Source: Carallia brachiata (taxonomy: Eukaryota; Streptophyta; Magnoliopsida; Malpighiales; Rhizophoraceae). Taken from it: a stretch of 64,000 nucleotides of DNA. The notes beneath the pieces were generated by a model, which searched no databases, had not been told where the DNA came from, and saw only the letters and a program-made list of their open reading frames with translations. Numbering within the stretch: position 1 is the first letter of the stretch; each line of letters starts with the position of its first letter. Shown one piece after another: positions 49,481-61,670 of the stretch. The DNA is taken from assembly GCA_021464245.1 (NCBI GenBank), contig JADCRB010000155.1:931849-995848 (forward strand), written 5' to 3'. A program made the position numbers and the translations under genes.

Positions 49481-52460
49481 ATTATGGTAAAATTGCGGTC
49501 GCTGGCGAAGAGTCCACCCCAGAAAACTCATAGGGATTCTTGTGCCCTCAAGTTATCACCAAAAGGATGCTTTCTCTGGCTTTCATAAGGGGGATGTTCA
49601 GTAAAAGCTGTTAGCGCTGTCTTAGACTGTTCAATCTATAAGGCGGCTTTCCGTTGATAATGGCATAGTCTTCGTGTCCAAAGGTAAGGCCATAGCTTAT
49701 AGAGCTCGCTGCTTTTCCCGGGATGAAAAAGGGGTGATACAGCTTGCCTTTGTTTGACATATTCTATAAGTACCAATACAAATTACAACTACACCAAAGT
49801 AGAAGAGCCACTGCAGGATATTGAGGATGTCTGCAACTAAGCATATTCACAACAGAAATTCGGAAGAAAAGCACTTTCTAACAAAATCAACTCAATGTAA
49901 ATTCCAAATAAGGAAAAAAAAAGTTATCTTTACATCATTATAGTAATTTAAGGCAAAAAAGATAAGCCAGTCGAGAAAATGACATGATATTACGCAAAGA
50001 ATGTAGCAATCCCTTCTGGAGAGTAAAGATATAACATTCAACAAAAGAGTTGTTTCCTACATGAATAAAGTCCCCTCACAGCTAAGGACAAATGGAAGTC
50101 AGTTTCGCTTCAGATATCCAAGCAATATTCATTAACTTTCAAAACTCCTGTAAAATTAAAAAATCTAGAAGAACTTGCTTCTCCAATCATGTGGAAATAA
50201 TCCCCTCTTGCAGTGAAATTTTCTGACATTTCATCTCGGAACAGAAAGACCAAGCTCTAAAGAAAACCAAACACCAAAATCAGAAACCAATGTGCAGAGA
50301 GCACTCCATAAAGTACAAAAAAAAATTAAGATGCAAGTAAGAGCATTCAAGCAAAAATAATGGAACACTCATACTGCAATCCTTACATATGTGGAATCAT
50401 AATGATCGCCGACAAATTTCCATTAGAATGCAGTTTTCAGGCAACTGTTTTTTCAACAATGGCTAGCAATTACTGGAATAAGTACCCAATTACTGGTCAC
50501 CAAAAATGTAATCTAAGGTCTATTTCTGCATTGTTTCGTCATATAATCTGTGGTTGACAAACAGAACCCACCTCCAAAAACAGCCCACATCACGTACCTT
50601 CAACTCCATCTGGGAAAAGGAGCAGCTAAGTTACCAACTTTACCATAAATGTTCAACTACTCATAAATATGTTTTGATGTGCAACCGTTCAGCCAGGTAT
50701 CTTGAGTTTGAGAATAAAGGAGTTGATGTGCTGCCTAAATTTTATGTTGTGGTGTCCATGAAGTTGTCTCATATGTCTCAACGGATTTGAATCATAACCA
50801 TACCCATGCTTCACAAATGCCAATGTATTGGACTAAAGATTGCTATTTACTGTGAATTTCCATGCATGCAGCAGTATTTCAAGAACAAGAAAGAAGCTCA
50901 TATGGCAAGAAAGTAGCTTTATCTGATCAAGAAGGGATCTACTGTAACAGAAATTGCTGAAGCTTGTCTTGCCCCAGCCGACAAAAAAACCTTCTATCAT
51001 GTATCACAAAATTCCATTACAGTGAGGTTGAATTAGTATAATGCTCGTGAGAATGACCTCATCATAGAAGCTTTTCAGACACAGAGACTTCCTTTTCCTT
51101 TCTTTTTGTACTTTGTCATACCACTCGCATAAATGAACTTTAGGGTGCTCCCAAATGGAAATACCAGTGATGTATGCTTTCTTATGTTGCAAATGAATTC
51201 CCTAGGCCACATATCTTCAAACTTTGAGCAGAATCAGAATTTTTTTTCTTATACCATGTGGCCTCAAAGGATCATGCTTGTTAACTCACAAATCTAAACA
51301 GCTGCCCAGCATCCAGAACTAAATACAGGAAAATTTATTACCAAGACTGGGTGAAACACATTTTCATGAGATAAAGAGTTTCTAAATTCTAGCGACCATG
51401 CTAACAACTTCCCAACAAATTTTCAGAGAAGAACGAAATTATGTGAACTAAAAATTAGGAAAAAAATTTAAAATTTCCATTTCTGCTATAATTAGGCATC
51501 TTTAAGATTGCTAGAAAAGCACAAAGTCATACTTGATAATGATGCATTGGGCCATATTAGTCAGCTACCAAGTTTATTTCTTTTGAACTTATGTGCCTGC
51601 AGCAACCAAATATTCCGGTCAGATGGGGTTGAACCCAATCAAGGAACTCTCAGCTGACTTGCGTTCCCCTTTTTCTAATTTACTTGTTCATTTTCTTTTA
51701 AATAATGGAATGTGAGCCCATCAAACAGAGTGCTAACCCAAAAAGCTCTAATAAATATAAAAATAAACATCACCAAATCACAATGGGATCATTGTAGCAC
51801 TTGTCATTAAATTCGCACACCCTGATTGAAGCTGCATTAGTAGCTTTATCTAAAACTTCTTTTAGGGAATCAATACTTCGACAGTATTACAGATACATGA
51901 CTTAAAACTAAAATTTTAGGTTTGAAGTTCTGAATCTCAAGGTATCGTGCATAAACTTACAGCTGTTGTATGTTTATAAAGTGTCTCTAAGAATAACAAG
52001 GGAAATCAAAGTGACCCATTTTGTAATCCAATAAGCAAACCAGATATGTATGATCATTTGGAAACCACAAAAGATGAGCCAAAAAAAACTCAAAACCATT
52101 ACTTTCAACAAAAGCAATTTTCCGGATTACTTAAACCTCTTGCTCCAAATTTATATGCAAACAATACAGTCAATCTAACATCATTTCAACCAATCGGCCT
52201 TTGCTCGAATGGTACTGGAGATCGTCTCTCAAACATGTACAAACCAGTTCAATTTCCAATGTCATAGCCTAAAAAAAAAAAAATATCTAACATCATTGCA
52301 TCATTTATTAAGAAAAAACAAAGAAAGGAAATATTACTAAATCATCCAAATTTAATATACATCAACAGAAAATTTTAAGAATACGAATCAATTAATTTAT
52401 AATAGAAGAAACAAAAGAAAAGGCCACTCAAATACTCACACTCAAAAGTAATAAAAGCTA
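49481..52460. other. Downstream region of the NFD6-like gene
   Basis: Moderately AT-rich. It could contain 3'UTR or alternative 3' exons of the NFD6-like gene at 52461-52886, since that family is often spliced at its end. I could not place such exons. Short frames in both directions look non-coding. Confidence 0.4.
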
Positions 52461-52886
52461 TTAGAGGCCTGGAGAGGTGCAGCAGAGTGTACCCTGTGAG
52501 AGCGCTCGGCAACTCCTCGATGTCGTGCTCAAACATGACGTCATCCTCGCCGCGGCCACCGCGCTGTGAAGCGGCAACAGCGACTGCACGCATCCCAGCT
52601 CCGCCGGAATCCTTAAAGGACAAAAAAAAAAACTCCCACATTAGAAAACATCGCAAATTACACAAATAATTCATTATTAGGCATCAGTTAGGTGGATTTG
52701 CATGTACCTGGAGAAGGAGGCGAACGGACGGAGAGAAGAAGAGGAGGCTTTGGATGGGAGAGGGAAATGAGGGGACGAAGAAGTGGGAGATCTGGTGATG
52801 GAGGATTTTGGAGCGTAGGATCTGATAGCGGATTTGATGGACGATAGAGATGACCTGGAGACGAATCGATTGCAAGAGGACGCCAT
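52461..52886 (-). CDS. NFD6: NUCLEAR FUSION DEFECTIVE 6-like mitochondrial protein
   Basis: Two exons on the - strand: 52886-52708 and 52611-52461, giving 109 residues. The ATG at 52886 starts MASSCNRFVSRSSLSSIKS, a Ser/Arg-rich, acid-poor mitochondrial presequence. Exon 2 enters as ...R|IPAELGCVQSLLPLHSAV, then AAARMTSCLSTTSRSCRALS and the common short end GTLCCTSPGL. This is a near-textbook NFD6-like C-terminus. The 96-nt intron has a GTACAT donor and an AAG acceptor. In Arabidopsis NFD6 is a mitochondrial protein needed for polar-nuclei fusion; the biochemical role is unknown. An upstream in-frame ATG at 52934 would add 16 residues but spoils the presequence. Confidence 0.9.
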
Positions 52887-55353
52887 TAATTGGCAAAAAA
52901 TGAAGGTGTTGAGAAAGATACTCAAAGCTGTCACTCAGGAGGGGTTTAGGGTTTTAGGCTTTTAGCGGACCATTCGGACGAGACGATGGTCGAATGACGG
53001 GTACGACCTGGTTCGAGCCTTTGTCGGTTTGGGTTTTTGTGGGTTGGGTTGGGTGAAGGGCACAAGCAGGCAACTGCGACCCTAATTAGATGTGCAGGCT
53101 CATCTTATGATAAGCAAAAATTACTATTGAAAGTTGTGACGTAGTGATAACACGTTTGTAAAACCCCAATTGTTGCCCATCCAAAGAGTGTGGATTCGAA
53201 TGACAACTAAAATAATCGGTAAGACTAAATTTATATTAAATTAAATGTATGTCATTACATAATTATCTGGATTATACACACTTTTCTAAATTCTGATAAG
53301 ATAGTTATGGCATCACCCGATTTTTTCATTTTATTTAAAAAAATAAATAAATAAATAGTAAGCAAGAATTAGATTGACCGACCACCTTCTTATTGCCTTT
53401 ATGGCAAAGCATATTTATTGTGCTAACTATGGTCATGATTCCGAGGGATTGTAGCAACAGCAACAAAAAACACTGAAAAAATTAGATGCCGAGAGATAAA
53501 ACATAAAATAAGTAAATCATAGGAAGTTTAAGCGCATTTAACCGTATTTTAATGAGATGACTAAAATATACGTTGTCAATTGATTCTTGAAACACTGAAT
53601 GTGATAGGATTACTCTGCAATTTATTGTTTTACCCCGCCTATTACATCAATGTTCAAAGGCACCTTGATTTGAGAAAAACATATTACAATCTAAGAATAC
53701 CTACGGCCAAAAATGCAATGAATGCTCGGTTGATTGCTTATGTCCTTAATGATGGCTTTGGATTCATTGTGGATTGATCCCATATTTTTGTGGTCATCCT
53801 TTTTTTCTTATGTGATAAAGTGGACATGACGGGAAATAAGCGGTCGAACCTCAATTGTCTGTAATAAACAAACACTATTTACTTGAATCTGTTCAAATCT
53901 TTTTGATTTTTCATGATTGAGTTTTACTCGTTAAAATATGGAATAAAATTAATAAGTATCGTAATTTAAATGCATCAGGTTATAAATCATTGATTTTTTT
54001 CGGTCAATACGAGCTTAGTTAAGTAAAATGTTGATATTTGGTTCTGTTCATAATGCTCACGGTTTTGATTGAAGACATTAGGATCCTTGGACTCGGCCAT
54101 GGAAATTGGGGAAAGCAGACTTCTTGTTTTTAAGACAGCTCCTGTGCGGACTTCTTACCAAAGCTGGGTGTTTTTGGTCTAAGTTCAGAAAACATCTTTG
54201 CATTCCCTCGACAACCTTGCTGGCTGACAGTAGGGAAGCGGTTACTTTTGCAGTTTTGCTAGAGCTTAGTTACTTAGTTTTAAGCGTGATTTTATAGGCA
54301 GAAAAAAAAAAAAAAAAAAAGCTAGAGATGAACTAGCAAATAAATTCCACATGTTAAAAACTATTTTTTTTTTCTTTTAATTTTAAATTTTCAGCTAAAA
54401 GACACACTGATTTTTAATAAAATAATAATTTTTTATTATATTGTCACATTTGTCGCTTGATTTTAATTCTCTTTTGTCAGGAGTTTTACCAACTTTTTTC
54501 TTTTAGTTTATATATTTATAGGGATGAATCCATAAAACTTTTTAGGGGAAAGAGAGTGGAGAAAAAGGAAAATAGTGGGATAACTTTAACAGAGATAGAC
54601 ATTTAAAAAATTTATACAGCAATTTTAGAAACCACGGAAAAATAAAGATATATTTAAAAATATGAAAAAAAAAATGATAGGTATCTCATTATACTCATTG
54701 ATAAGAATAAATACATATACAATGCAAAATTCCAAGTAGGATGAACAGAAAAATGTGAATGAAGTTAGGAACTAAATATGAAAATAATAAAATAAATATT
54801 ATAAAGATCACAAAGAAAAAAACATCAAAGTTACCAGCGAAGCGGCCCAATATTCACGGCAAGTTTCGTCCCAAACTCAATCTTTCTTTGTTGTTTCTGT
54901 GCAATTACTCCTGTCTTTAGTAGCACAAGTAATACCATTGTTCCTTTCTTGCTTTGAGTCCGGGCATATTCTTTGGAAGCATAGTGTTGTCTGAATTTTG
55001 GCCACGATTGACCCTTCTTTAACTTTTTTTTTTTTCCTCTAGAACTAGTATGCTGATTAATTAGTAACTAAGTAGAGAATTAAGCCCTAATTGAAGGAGA
55101 TTAGGACACAGGAACAAGCATTTTTCTCTCATAATTTATTTTTGAATGAGTTTAACTACGCAGTTTAACATTACATAACTATATATAATGACATTTAACA
55201 GTTTTTTTTTTTAAATTCAATCATTCAATACTCATATCACTTTCTTATTATCTCGTAATTCCTTTCTTGAATATCTAATTTATGTTTTTCTATGTAGAAA
55301 TTAAATCGCACTTTTTGTCAGAATTTAAGGCATCTTTTCCAAAAGTTGTGGTC
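52887..55353. other. Intergenic DNA
   Basis: It includes the NFD6-like promoter (52.89-53.1 kb). The stretch 54070-54300 (+) is somewhat GC-richer with a 63-codon frame I cannot assign. A long A run is at about 54301-54320. No supported gene. Confidence 0.5.
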
Positions 55354-56185
55354 ATTAGCCAAATCTGCTATATTAGTTCGTTGCCTTAAATTGATTTTCC
55401 ATTAAAATGCCCAACGAGCCAATTAATTAATCCATCCATTAATGAAGTTAAATGGTTCAAGTAAGACAATAAGTCACAAAATCTAGTTGGGAAGGTCATT
55501 TAAACTCTAAATTCAAAAAAACTACAAAGATTAAGAAAAAGTGAGACGCAAAATCGATGCATTACAATCAGTCCCTTAATATTTATAATAAAAAATATAT
55601 GAAAAATATTTTTAATTTTTATTGCAAACATTAAATATGTGGTTGTAAGAAAAAAAAGACGATTGCAATACACCAGTTATGCGTTTCACTTTTCTTACAT
55701 TTTGGGACCAGTATTAGCCAAATCTGCTATATTAGTTTGTTGCCTTAAATTGATTTTCCATTAAAATGCCCAACGAGCCAATTAATTAATCCATCCATTA
55801 ATGAAGTTAAATGGTTCAAGTAAGACAATAAGTCACAAAATCTAGTTGGGAAGGTCATTTAAACTCTAAATTCAAAAAAACTACAAAGATTAAGAAAAAG
55901 TGAGACGCAAAATCGATGCATTACAATCAGTCCCTTAATATTTATAATAATTAATATATGAAAAATACTTTTATTTTTTATTGCAAACATTAAACATGTG
56001 ATTGCAAAAAAAAAAAAAAAAACGATTGCAATACACCAATTTTACATCTCACTTTTCTTGCATGTATGTAATTAGATTTCTCTACATTTCTTTTTGGATC
56101 TCCAGTTACTTAAAAAAGACAAATATATGGAAAAATTGCATCAAAAGGCCTCATCAATTGCCCTATTTTGGGACCAGTATTCTCC
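55354..56185. repeat. Tandem direct duplication, about 360-bp unit
   Basis: Copy 1 (55354-55712) and copy 2 (from 55713) are nearly identical for about 330 bp at an offset of 359, differing at a few positions (for example TTCGTTGCC against TTTGTTGCC). Copy 2 then has about 110 bp absent from copy 1 before the shared tail ATTTTGGGACCAGTATT (55699-55715 and 56164-56180). It lies just 3' of the metalloproteinase gene. Confidence 0.85.
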
Positions 56186-56344
56186 AAAGTAATCTGAAAA
56201 TCCAAAGAATAGACGTATGTTTCTTCATTTGATTGAATGTGAATAAATTATTTTCTTAACCTTCAAATTTTTTTTTTCTTAACCTTCAAATAAAACTGAA
56301 GAAAAATAAAAATCAAATTTGGACAAAAACAAACACTTGTGTTG

Positions 56345-57418
56345 TCATGAACCCCAAAACAGTGTGATGAAAACAGCCACCACCACCAGCAAAGAAATGG
56401 TCCACTTTGATGTTCTGCTCTTCAGACCAATCCCCATGTTAGAAGCATTTTCATACTCCGTCAAAGAGCTCAACTTGAAATGTGGATTTGACCCATAAAG
56501 AGCCTGAACGCCCTCCACGTCATCAATCTTGAGGTCAATCTTTTTGGTCCTTGGATTCAGACTTGGGTACATCACCGCTTCCTTGACCGTAGAGTGAGCA
56601 AGCCCAAGCACATGCCCAATCTCATGGGTAGCCACCGATTCCAAATCAACGGCTACCTTTGATTTAACCTTCCCAAAATCAACGGCCCACGTCTCCGCTG
56701 CATCCAGGTGGAGCCGCCCGCTCTCTGGCGAAAATGCATGCCCCAGTATCCCCAACACCCCGTCGAACGGCTGCCCGTCGCCGTGATCGTGGTGGTAAAA
56801 CCCGATTTTGACATCCGCCGCTTGGTAATCCCGGGTTTCCATGAAGTTCACCGGAATCGCCGCTGCCCACCGGGAAAACGCGCGCTTGAAAGCCGCCTTT
56901 ATGTCGTCCGAACTTATGTAATCAATCATGTTGTCGGCTGAAAACGCGTAGGTTAGTACCACCGGCGATTCCCGGTCCCACCGAGGCCTGCCGTAGAAGT
57001 ACGCGAAGCGTCTGGTCACGTGCAGAGCACCTGATACATCGCTGACCCCGCATCTCGGCGACACAACCAGCGAGATGGTGTCGGAGTCCAGCTTGCCGGT
57101 GACCGGTAGACCGAAGTTCTTTTGGTAGGCGACGACAGCGGATTGGAAATCGGTGTCGAAGGTATCGGTGAGTTTGCTGGGGTCGACGGCGGCCAGATAA
57201 CCGAACCGGTGGAAGTACTTCTTGAGCTCCGACATGCCGCTGACGTGGCTGCCCACTCCGGCGTCCAGGAAACGAGTGAAATCGAGCCACGTGGCTTTCG
57301 GGGCATCGGCGGTTAAAACAGTTATCGAGTCCGGCGTGGTTCTGGCGGGAAAGGAAGGGCGGGAAAAGCAGAGGAAGGAAAAGAAGAGGAAACTGAAATA
57401 ACTGAATAACTGAAACAT
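56345..57418 (-). CDS. Matrix metalloproteinase, GPI-anchored type, intronless
   Basis: A single uninterrupted frame of 357 residues, as expected for plant MMPs, which lack introns. In order: signal peptide (about 1-22), propeptide with a peptidoglycan-binding-like fold (about 60-115), cysteine switch PRCGVSD with Cys123, then the catalytic domain. The catalytic domain has Ca/structural-Zn loop HHDHGDGQPFDG, the zinc-binding HEIGHVLGLAHS (265-276; three His and the catalytic Glu266) and the Met-turn Met283 in VMYPS. A hydrophobic tail (338-355) follows a small-residue region, consistent with a GPI signal. The enzyme should act at the plasma membrane/cell wall as a secreted zinc endopeptidase kept latent by Cys123. 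Closest to the Arabidopsis 2-MMP/3-MMP type. The coding region is markedly GC-richer than its surroundings. Confidence 0.95.
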   Translation of the reverse strand: MFQLFSYFSFLFFSFLCFSRPSFPARTTPDSITVLTADAPKATWLDFTRFLDAGVGSHVSGMSELKKYFHRFGYLAAVDPSKLTDTFDTDFQSAVVAYQKNFGLPVTGKLDSDTISLVVSPRCGVSDVSGALHVTRRFAYFYGRPRWDRESPVVLTYAFSADNMIDYISSDDIKAAFKRAFSRWAAAIPVNFMETRDYQAADVKIGFYHHDHGDGQPFDGVLGILGHAFSPESGRLHLDAAETWAVDFGKVKSKVAVDLESVATHEIGHVLGLAHSTVKEAVMYPSLNPRTKKIDLKIDDVEGVQALYGSNPHFKLSSLTEYENASNMGIGLKSRTSKWTISLLVVVAVFITLFWGS

Positions 57419-60400
57419 GGTACTTCCCCGTTCTGTCTATGAATTTGTTAGTTATTTTGGGGATTTGAGCCTTTAGAATTTCAGGGATTTAAAAAATAAA
57501 AAAAAAAAATTGATTCTGTAACATGGAAACTGCTTAGCGAAGAAAGAGAGGCAGAAAGAAAATAAGGAAGAAAGTTAGGAAGATTCTGCCGTGCTTGTCT
57601 TTTCATCGGAGATTCTTTCTGACTTCGGTGGGTGTTATGGTAGACAATAGCAACTCTCTGTATGTCTGAAGCCAAATCACTTTGGAATTCTTTACTATAC
57701 TGTCTTGTAAAACGCAGATTCTGCCAAAATTCAAAAGCAAAAGGTTGTTCCAATTGGATATATGGATGGAGATCAAAAGACTGGGAGAAAGTGGAAGCGG
57801 TGGTGTCCCATCAGTTCCAAGAGCAATTTCGAACATGAGTTCATATGGTTGTCAAACACTCTGAATATATAAGGTTATAGTTTAATTGAAATGATTTAAA
57901 CAGTAATTTCAATTATATAAATAGAGGGTCAATTTTTAGTTCATATCCTCGTCTCTTTTATCTTTTAATTTTTAGATTATCTATTTCAAAGGAAAAAAAA
58001 AATACGGTGTATAAAATAATTTGACAAATAATCTTGTTTGGAACATTTTGAATATTTTATTACTGTGTTGCAGGTGTTTTGGTTTCTCTTCCAAAGTAGG
58101 AGTGATTTCCAATTAGAATTCCTTTGCGTCAAACAGGTGTCAGCTGATTAATGCACTTTTGCCCCCTGCTTTGCTGCTTCTTGTTTATGGATAAAAAAAA
58201 AAGGGGCATATATCATATTAGTACTGTTACCCGCACGCAAACATAAGCAATTCAAAGCTCGAGTCAATTTATTACAATTAACTATAGAAACTATAGATAT
58301 ATAAATAATGATTACAATATTGTCTTATCACCATATAGCTCATCCGTATAATAAAACTTGCTTTCTTGTGATAAAGTTCATGTCATAGATCACTGAGAAA
58401 AACGTGAGAGTTTGATTTGTTGGTGTTTAGTTGTTGAGGTTGCCTGGTTTTGTTGACCAAATTTGGTAATAATATTGACAATTTTTCCTTGGATCACTTT
58501 CCATGGAGTTTTTAACTTGTGCCTTAGCTTGTGGTATACACAATGGCCTTGATCTTTTTGATTCGCAATATGCAAAAGATGCTTGCACCAAAAAAAAAAA
58601 AAAACAATGCAAACGATGCAATGCATAAGCCTTTCTATTTTATTATTTTGATAATTGCAATGCATAGACTTTGTATCATTAAATTAATTGATTCAAAATT
58701 ATGATTTACATTACAATCGTTAAGCTTAATATCCGATTCGTGGCGCTTGGATGCCACAGTTTGGCTATGTTTCCAAGGTGTCTTGCAATCCCAAGAACAA
58801 GAAAAATTTTGTATTTGTTCGACGAGAATTTTGGTGGGATTCTTCATCGAACTTTTCATTTTATTTGAGCATATCGAAGTTTCGCTGAAAATCCGAGGGA
58901 TTTTTTTTTGCCTTCATAATGTTGAAGAATATATACATAATCATATTGACATGTTGAAGGAAAAGAACAAAGTCTTGTATTTTTTTTTTCTAATAAATAA
59001 GAACAAAGTCTTGTATTATATTTGAAGAGTTGTGTCTTTTATGAAGAATTGTGTGTTTTTAGAAGAGAGAGTCTATATTGTAAAGTTATGTTGTTTCAGA
59101 ATAGTTGTATTTATTTGAATGCATTTATTCAGAAGAGTAGTGTTAATTCATGAAAGTAATGACTTTATAGTTGCTCGTTTATTTTCTTGTTCAGATTCAG
59201 TTGCTTTCCTTCTTAGTTTTATTTTTATTTTTTGAACCATGCAGTGATAAAAAAATGACTCTTCAATCATTTAGAGATGTAATTTTTCAATTTCATAAAT
59301 CATATCTTTTCAATTGTGAAGACGAAACTTTTCAATTGTAATGAATTGGTTGTAATGATATAACTGCTAATTTTTTTCAGGCGTGACTCTTCAATTGTAA
59401 AATTGTGACTCTACAATTATAAGTTATGATTTACAATATGTAATTCTTCAATATCCCATAGCAGTTTTTGTGTTGTTCTTTTCTTTTCTCGCCATAAGAG
59501 AAATTCTCGTAAGAGAGTTTAGAGAAATTGTTGTTTATTAATTTAAAACGTCGTAAATTTTGAAGTGATTCGTTATCTATAACAATTTGAGAGGAAACGA
59601 ACATCATTTTATTGACAATAATTATTTACAACGCATAACCTATTTGATTCCTTTTTTTTTTTCTTAACATAGGAGTAGACCCCTCTCTGTTTTCTTGTAT
59701 TTCTTGTTGGATATCTTTTTTTTTAGTGCTTACTATTTTTACTCACTTCACTTATGATTTTAAACCATACAAATATATTTTTTCATTATTTATTTTAAGT
59801 ATTGATTTTGTAGTATATAATTATGAATAAATTATATTCACTAAAATAAAAGTGAGTCAAATTAGAAATCTTCTTTTAGTCTCTTTCTTCTTTTGGTTTT
59901 TAGGACGGAGGATTTGAATCCTATCCACTTTCTGTATGGCACAAAGTGAGATGCCGCAAGGATGTATCTGAGTTCTCATTTTATGTTATCCTTATAATTT
60001 TTAATTGTAAACAATTTTGGAGTAGTGAACTTCGTGTTCGTCAAGTAGCAAGGCGATTATAGGTGTATGGATTAGATGCGTGTTTTAACTTCACATTTTA
60101 TTTCTCAGTTGAGTGTTAAAGATTGTATAAGATGCCTGTGCCTTCCATCTCTGTGCTTTTCAGTGTGCAACAGTTAATAGTTAGTTTTTTTTTTTTGACA
60201 TAAGTTAACAGTTAGTTGTTAATAGGGAATGGTGACAAATAGGTTACTTAAAATTGTGACTTACTAACACATATCATAGCAAAGCAATTAACAAGTTCTT
60301 GATGGAGTGCTACTAGCAATTGTATGACATAACGAGCGATTTTTCATTTTTGGGACATGTTATTTGATGGCTTAACATTATATGTAATGATGTAGGTGTA

Positions 60401-61189
60401 TTAAGGATGGTTTTTTTTTTTTTCTGAACAAAGTAATGTTCAGTGATTAATTTATTAGGTGTTAAAAAAAAAAAGAGCCTTGTTTTTAAAGACACTGCGT
60501 AAAGGAGATAAGGAAAAAATTAGTCTTAAACATTCATAAATTTTTGCAATTGAATCGTCAATCTTCTTGTTTTTTCCTTTCAATCCTAAACAGTTAAGAT
60601 CTATTGCAATCAAGTCCTTTCATTAGCTGAATTGAGATGAAATCTGTTAGGTTACTGTACGCTATTTAACAGTTTGACCTAATTCTGTTGACAGAAGAAC
60701 TTGACCTAATGGATTTCATCCTAACCTTGTTAACAAAAAAATTTAATAGTAATGAATCTTGGAAGTTTAAAACTGAAATTAAAAAATAAACTATTGAGGA
60801 TTTAATTGTAAAATTTATAAAATTTTAAAACTAATTTTTCTTTTATATCCTGTAAAACGCTTAAAGCACTCGAAGTAAAACCCACACTTCTGTGGGAAGT
60901 GTTGGGGAGAGCAAGCGTCCCTTTTTATTGTTGCCAATCAAATTAACCTGATTGGCTAATAAGGAATGGTTATGGTGTATGTCCTCTCTAATTCTCGCAA
61001 AGGACAGGCAAGTTATCCAAGCGGCAAAGTGCTGCTAGTCCAAGTACGAATTACTTTCTTTCCTTGTCAATGTCAAGGAGGTCCTAGTCAGCTTTTCCCT
61101 TTCTCTATAGTTGCTTTCTATTGGTACGTCTCCGCAACTTCAACGTCTAATGAAAAGGATGGACAATTATTTGTTGGGATATGCAATTT
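57419..61189. other. AT-rich intergenic DNA
   Basis: It includes the metalloproteinase promoter; a TATA-like TTATATATTC lies on the - strand at about 57863-57872. Beyond 58 kb I see only AT-rich sequence with homopolymers and repeated CAATTGTAA-like motifs around 59.3-59.45 kb. No supported gene. Confidence 0.5.
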
Positions 61190-61670
61190 TTGATCTTAAA
61201 TTTTCATATGTTTTTATATATAAATTTTAAATTATTTTTAAATTTATTTAAATTTTAAATTTTTTAATTTTTTATTAAATCAGTTCATCTATTGATGAAA
61301 AAATAGTCAATCTATTAAAAAATAATTTTAACCTTATAAAAATTATTTGAACAAAAGTTAAATATACGAATTAAATATTTTTTTATCAAAAAATATACAC
61401 ATTATGTATTCAATTCATATACTTGCTGATTAAAAAATATTTAATGACCATATTTGTTGATGAAAAAAAATATTTAATTTGTGTATTTGACTTTTTTTTA
61501 ATAATTTTTATTAATTTAAACTCATTTATTAACGGATTGACTACTTTTTATAAATAAAAAAACTGATTTGGTAAGAAATTGAAAGATTTAGAACTTAAAT
61601 AAAATATTAAAACGATTTAGAACTCATAAAAAAGTATAAAGGATTAAAATCAAAAAGTTACATATCTCAT
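61190..61670. repeat. AT-rich dispersed repeat, copy 2
   Basis: Same family and orientation as 39620-40125. Shared blocks include ATTGATGAAAAAATAGTCAA, TTGAACAAAAGTTAAATATA, TATTTGTTGATGAAAAAAAA and AACTCATTTATTAACGGATT. It is clearly diverged from copy 1, so the family is old. Confidence 0.6.

Noticed and set aside
52887..52934. Upstream in-frame ATG of the NFD6-like gene
   Set aside because: The extra 16 residues contain no family sequence and precede the typical MASxCNRF start.
56679..57316. Several alternative frames over the metalloproteinase gene on both strands
   Set aside because: They are shadows of the GC-rich MMP reading frame, which has all catalytic motifs in one frame.
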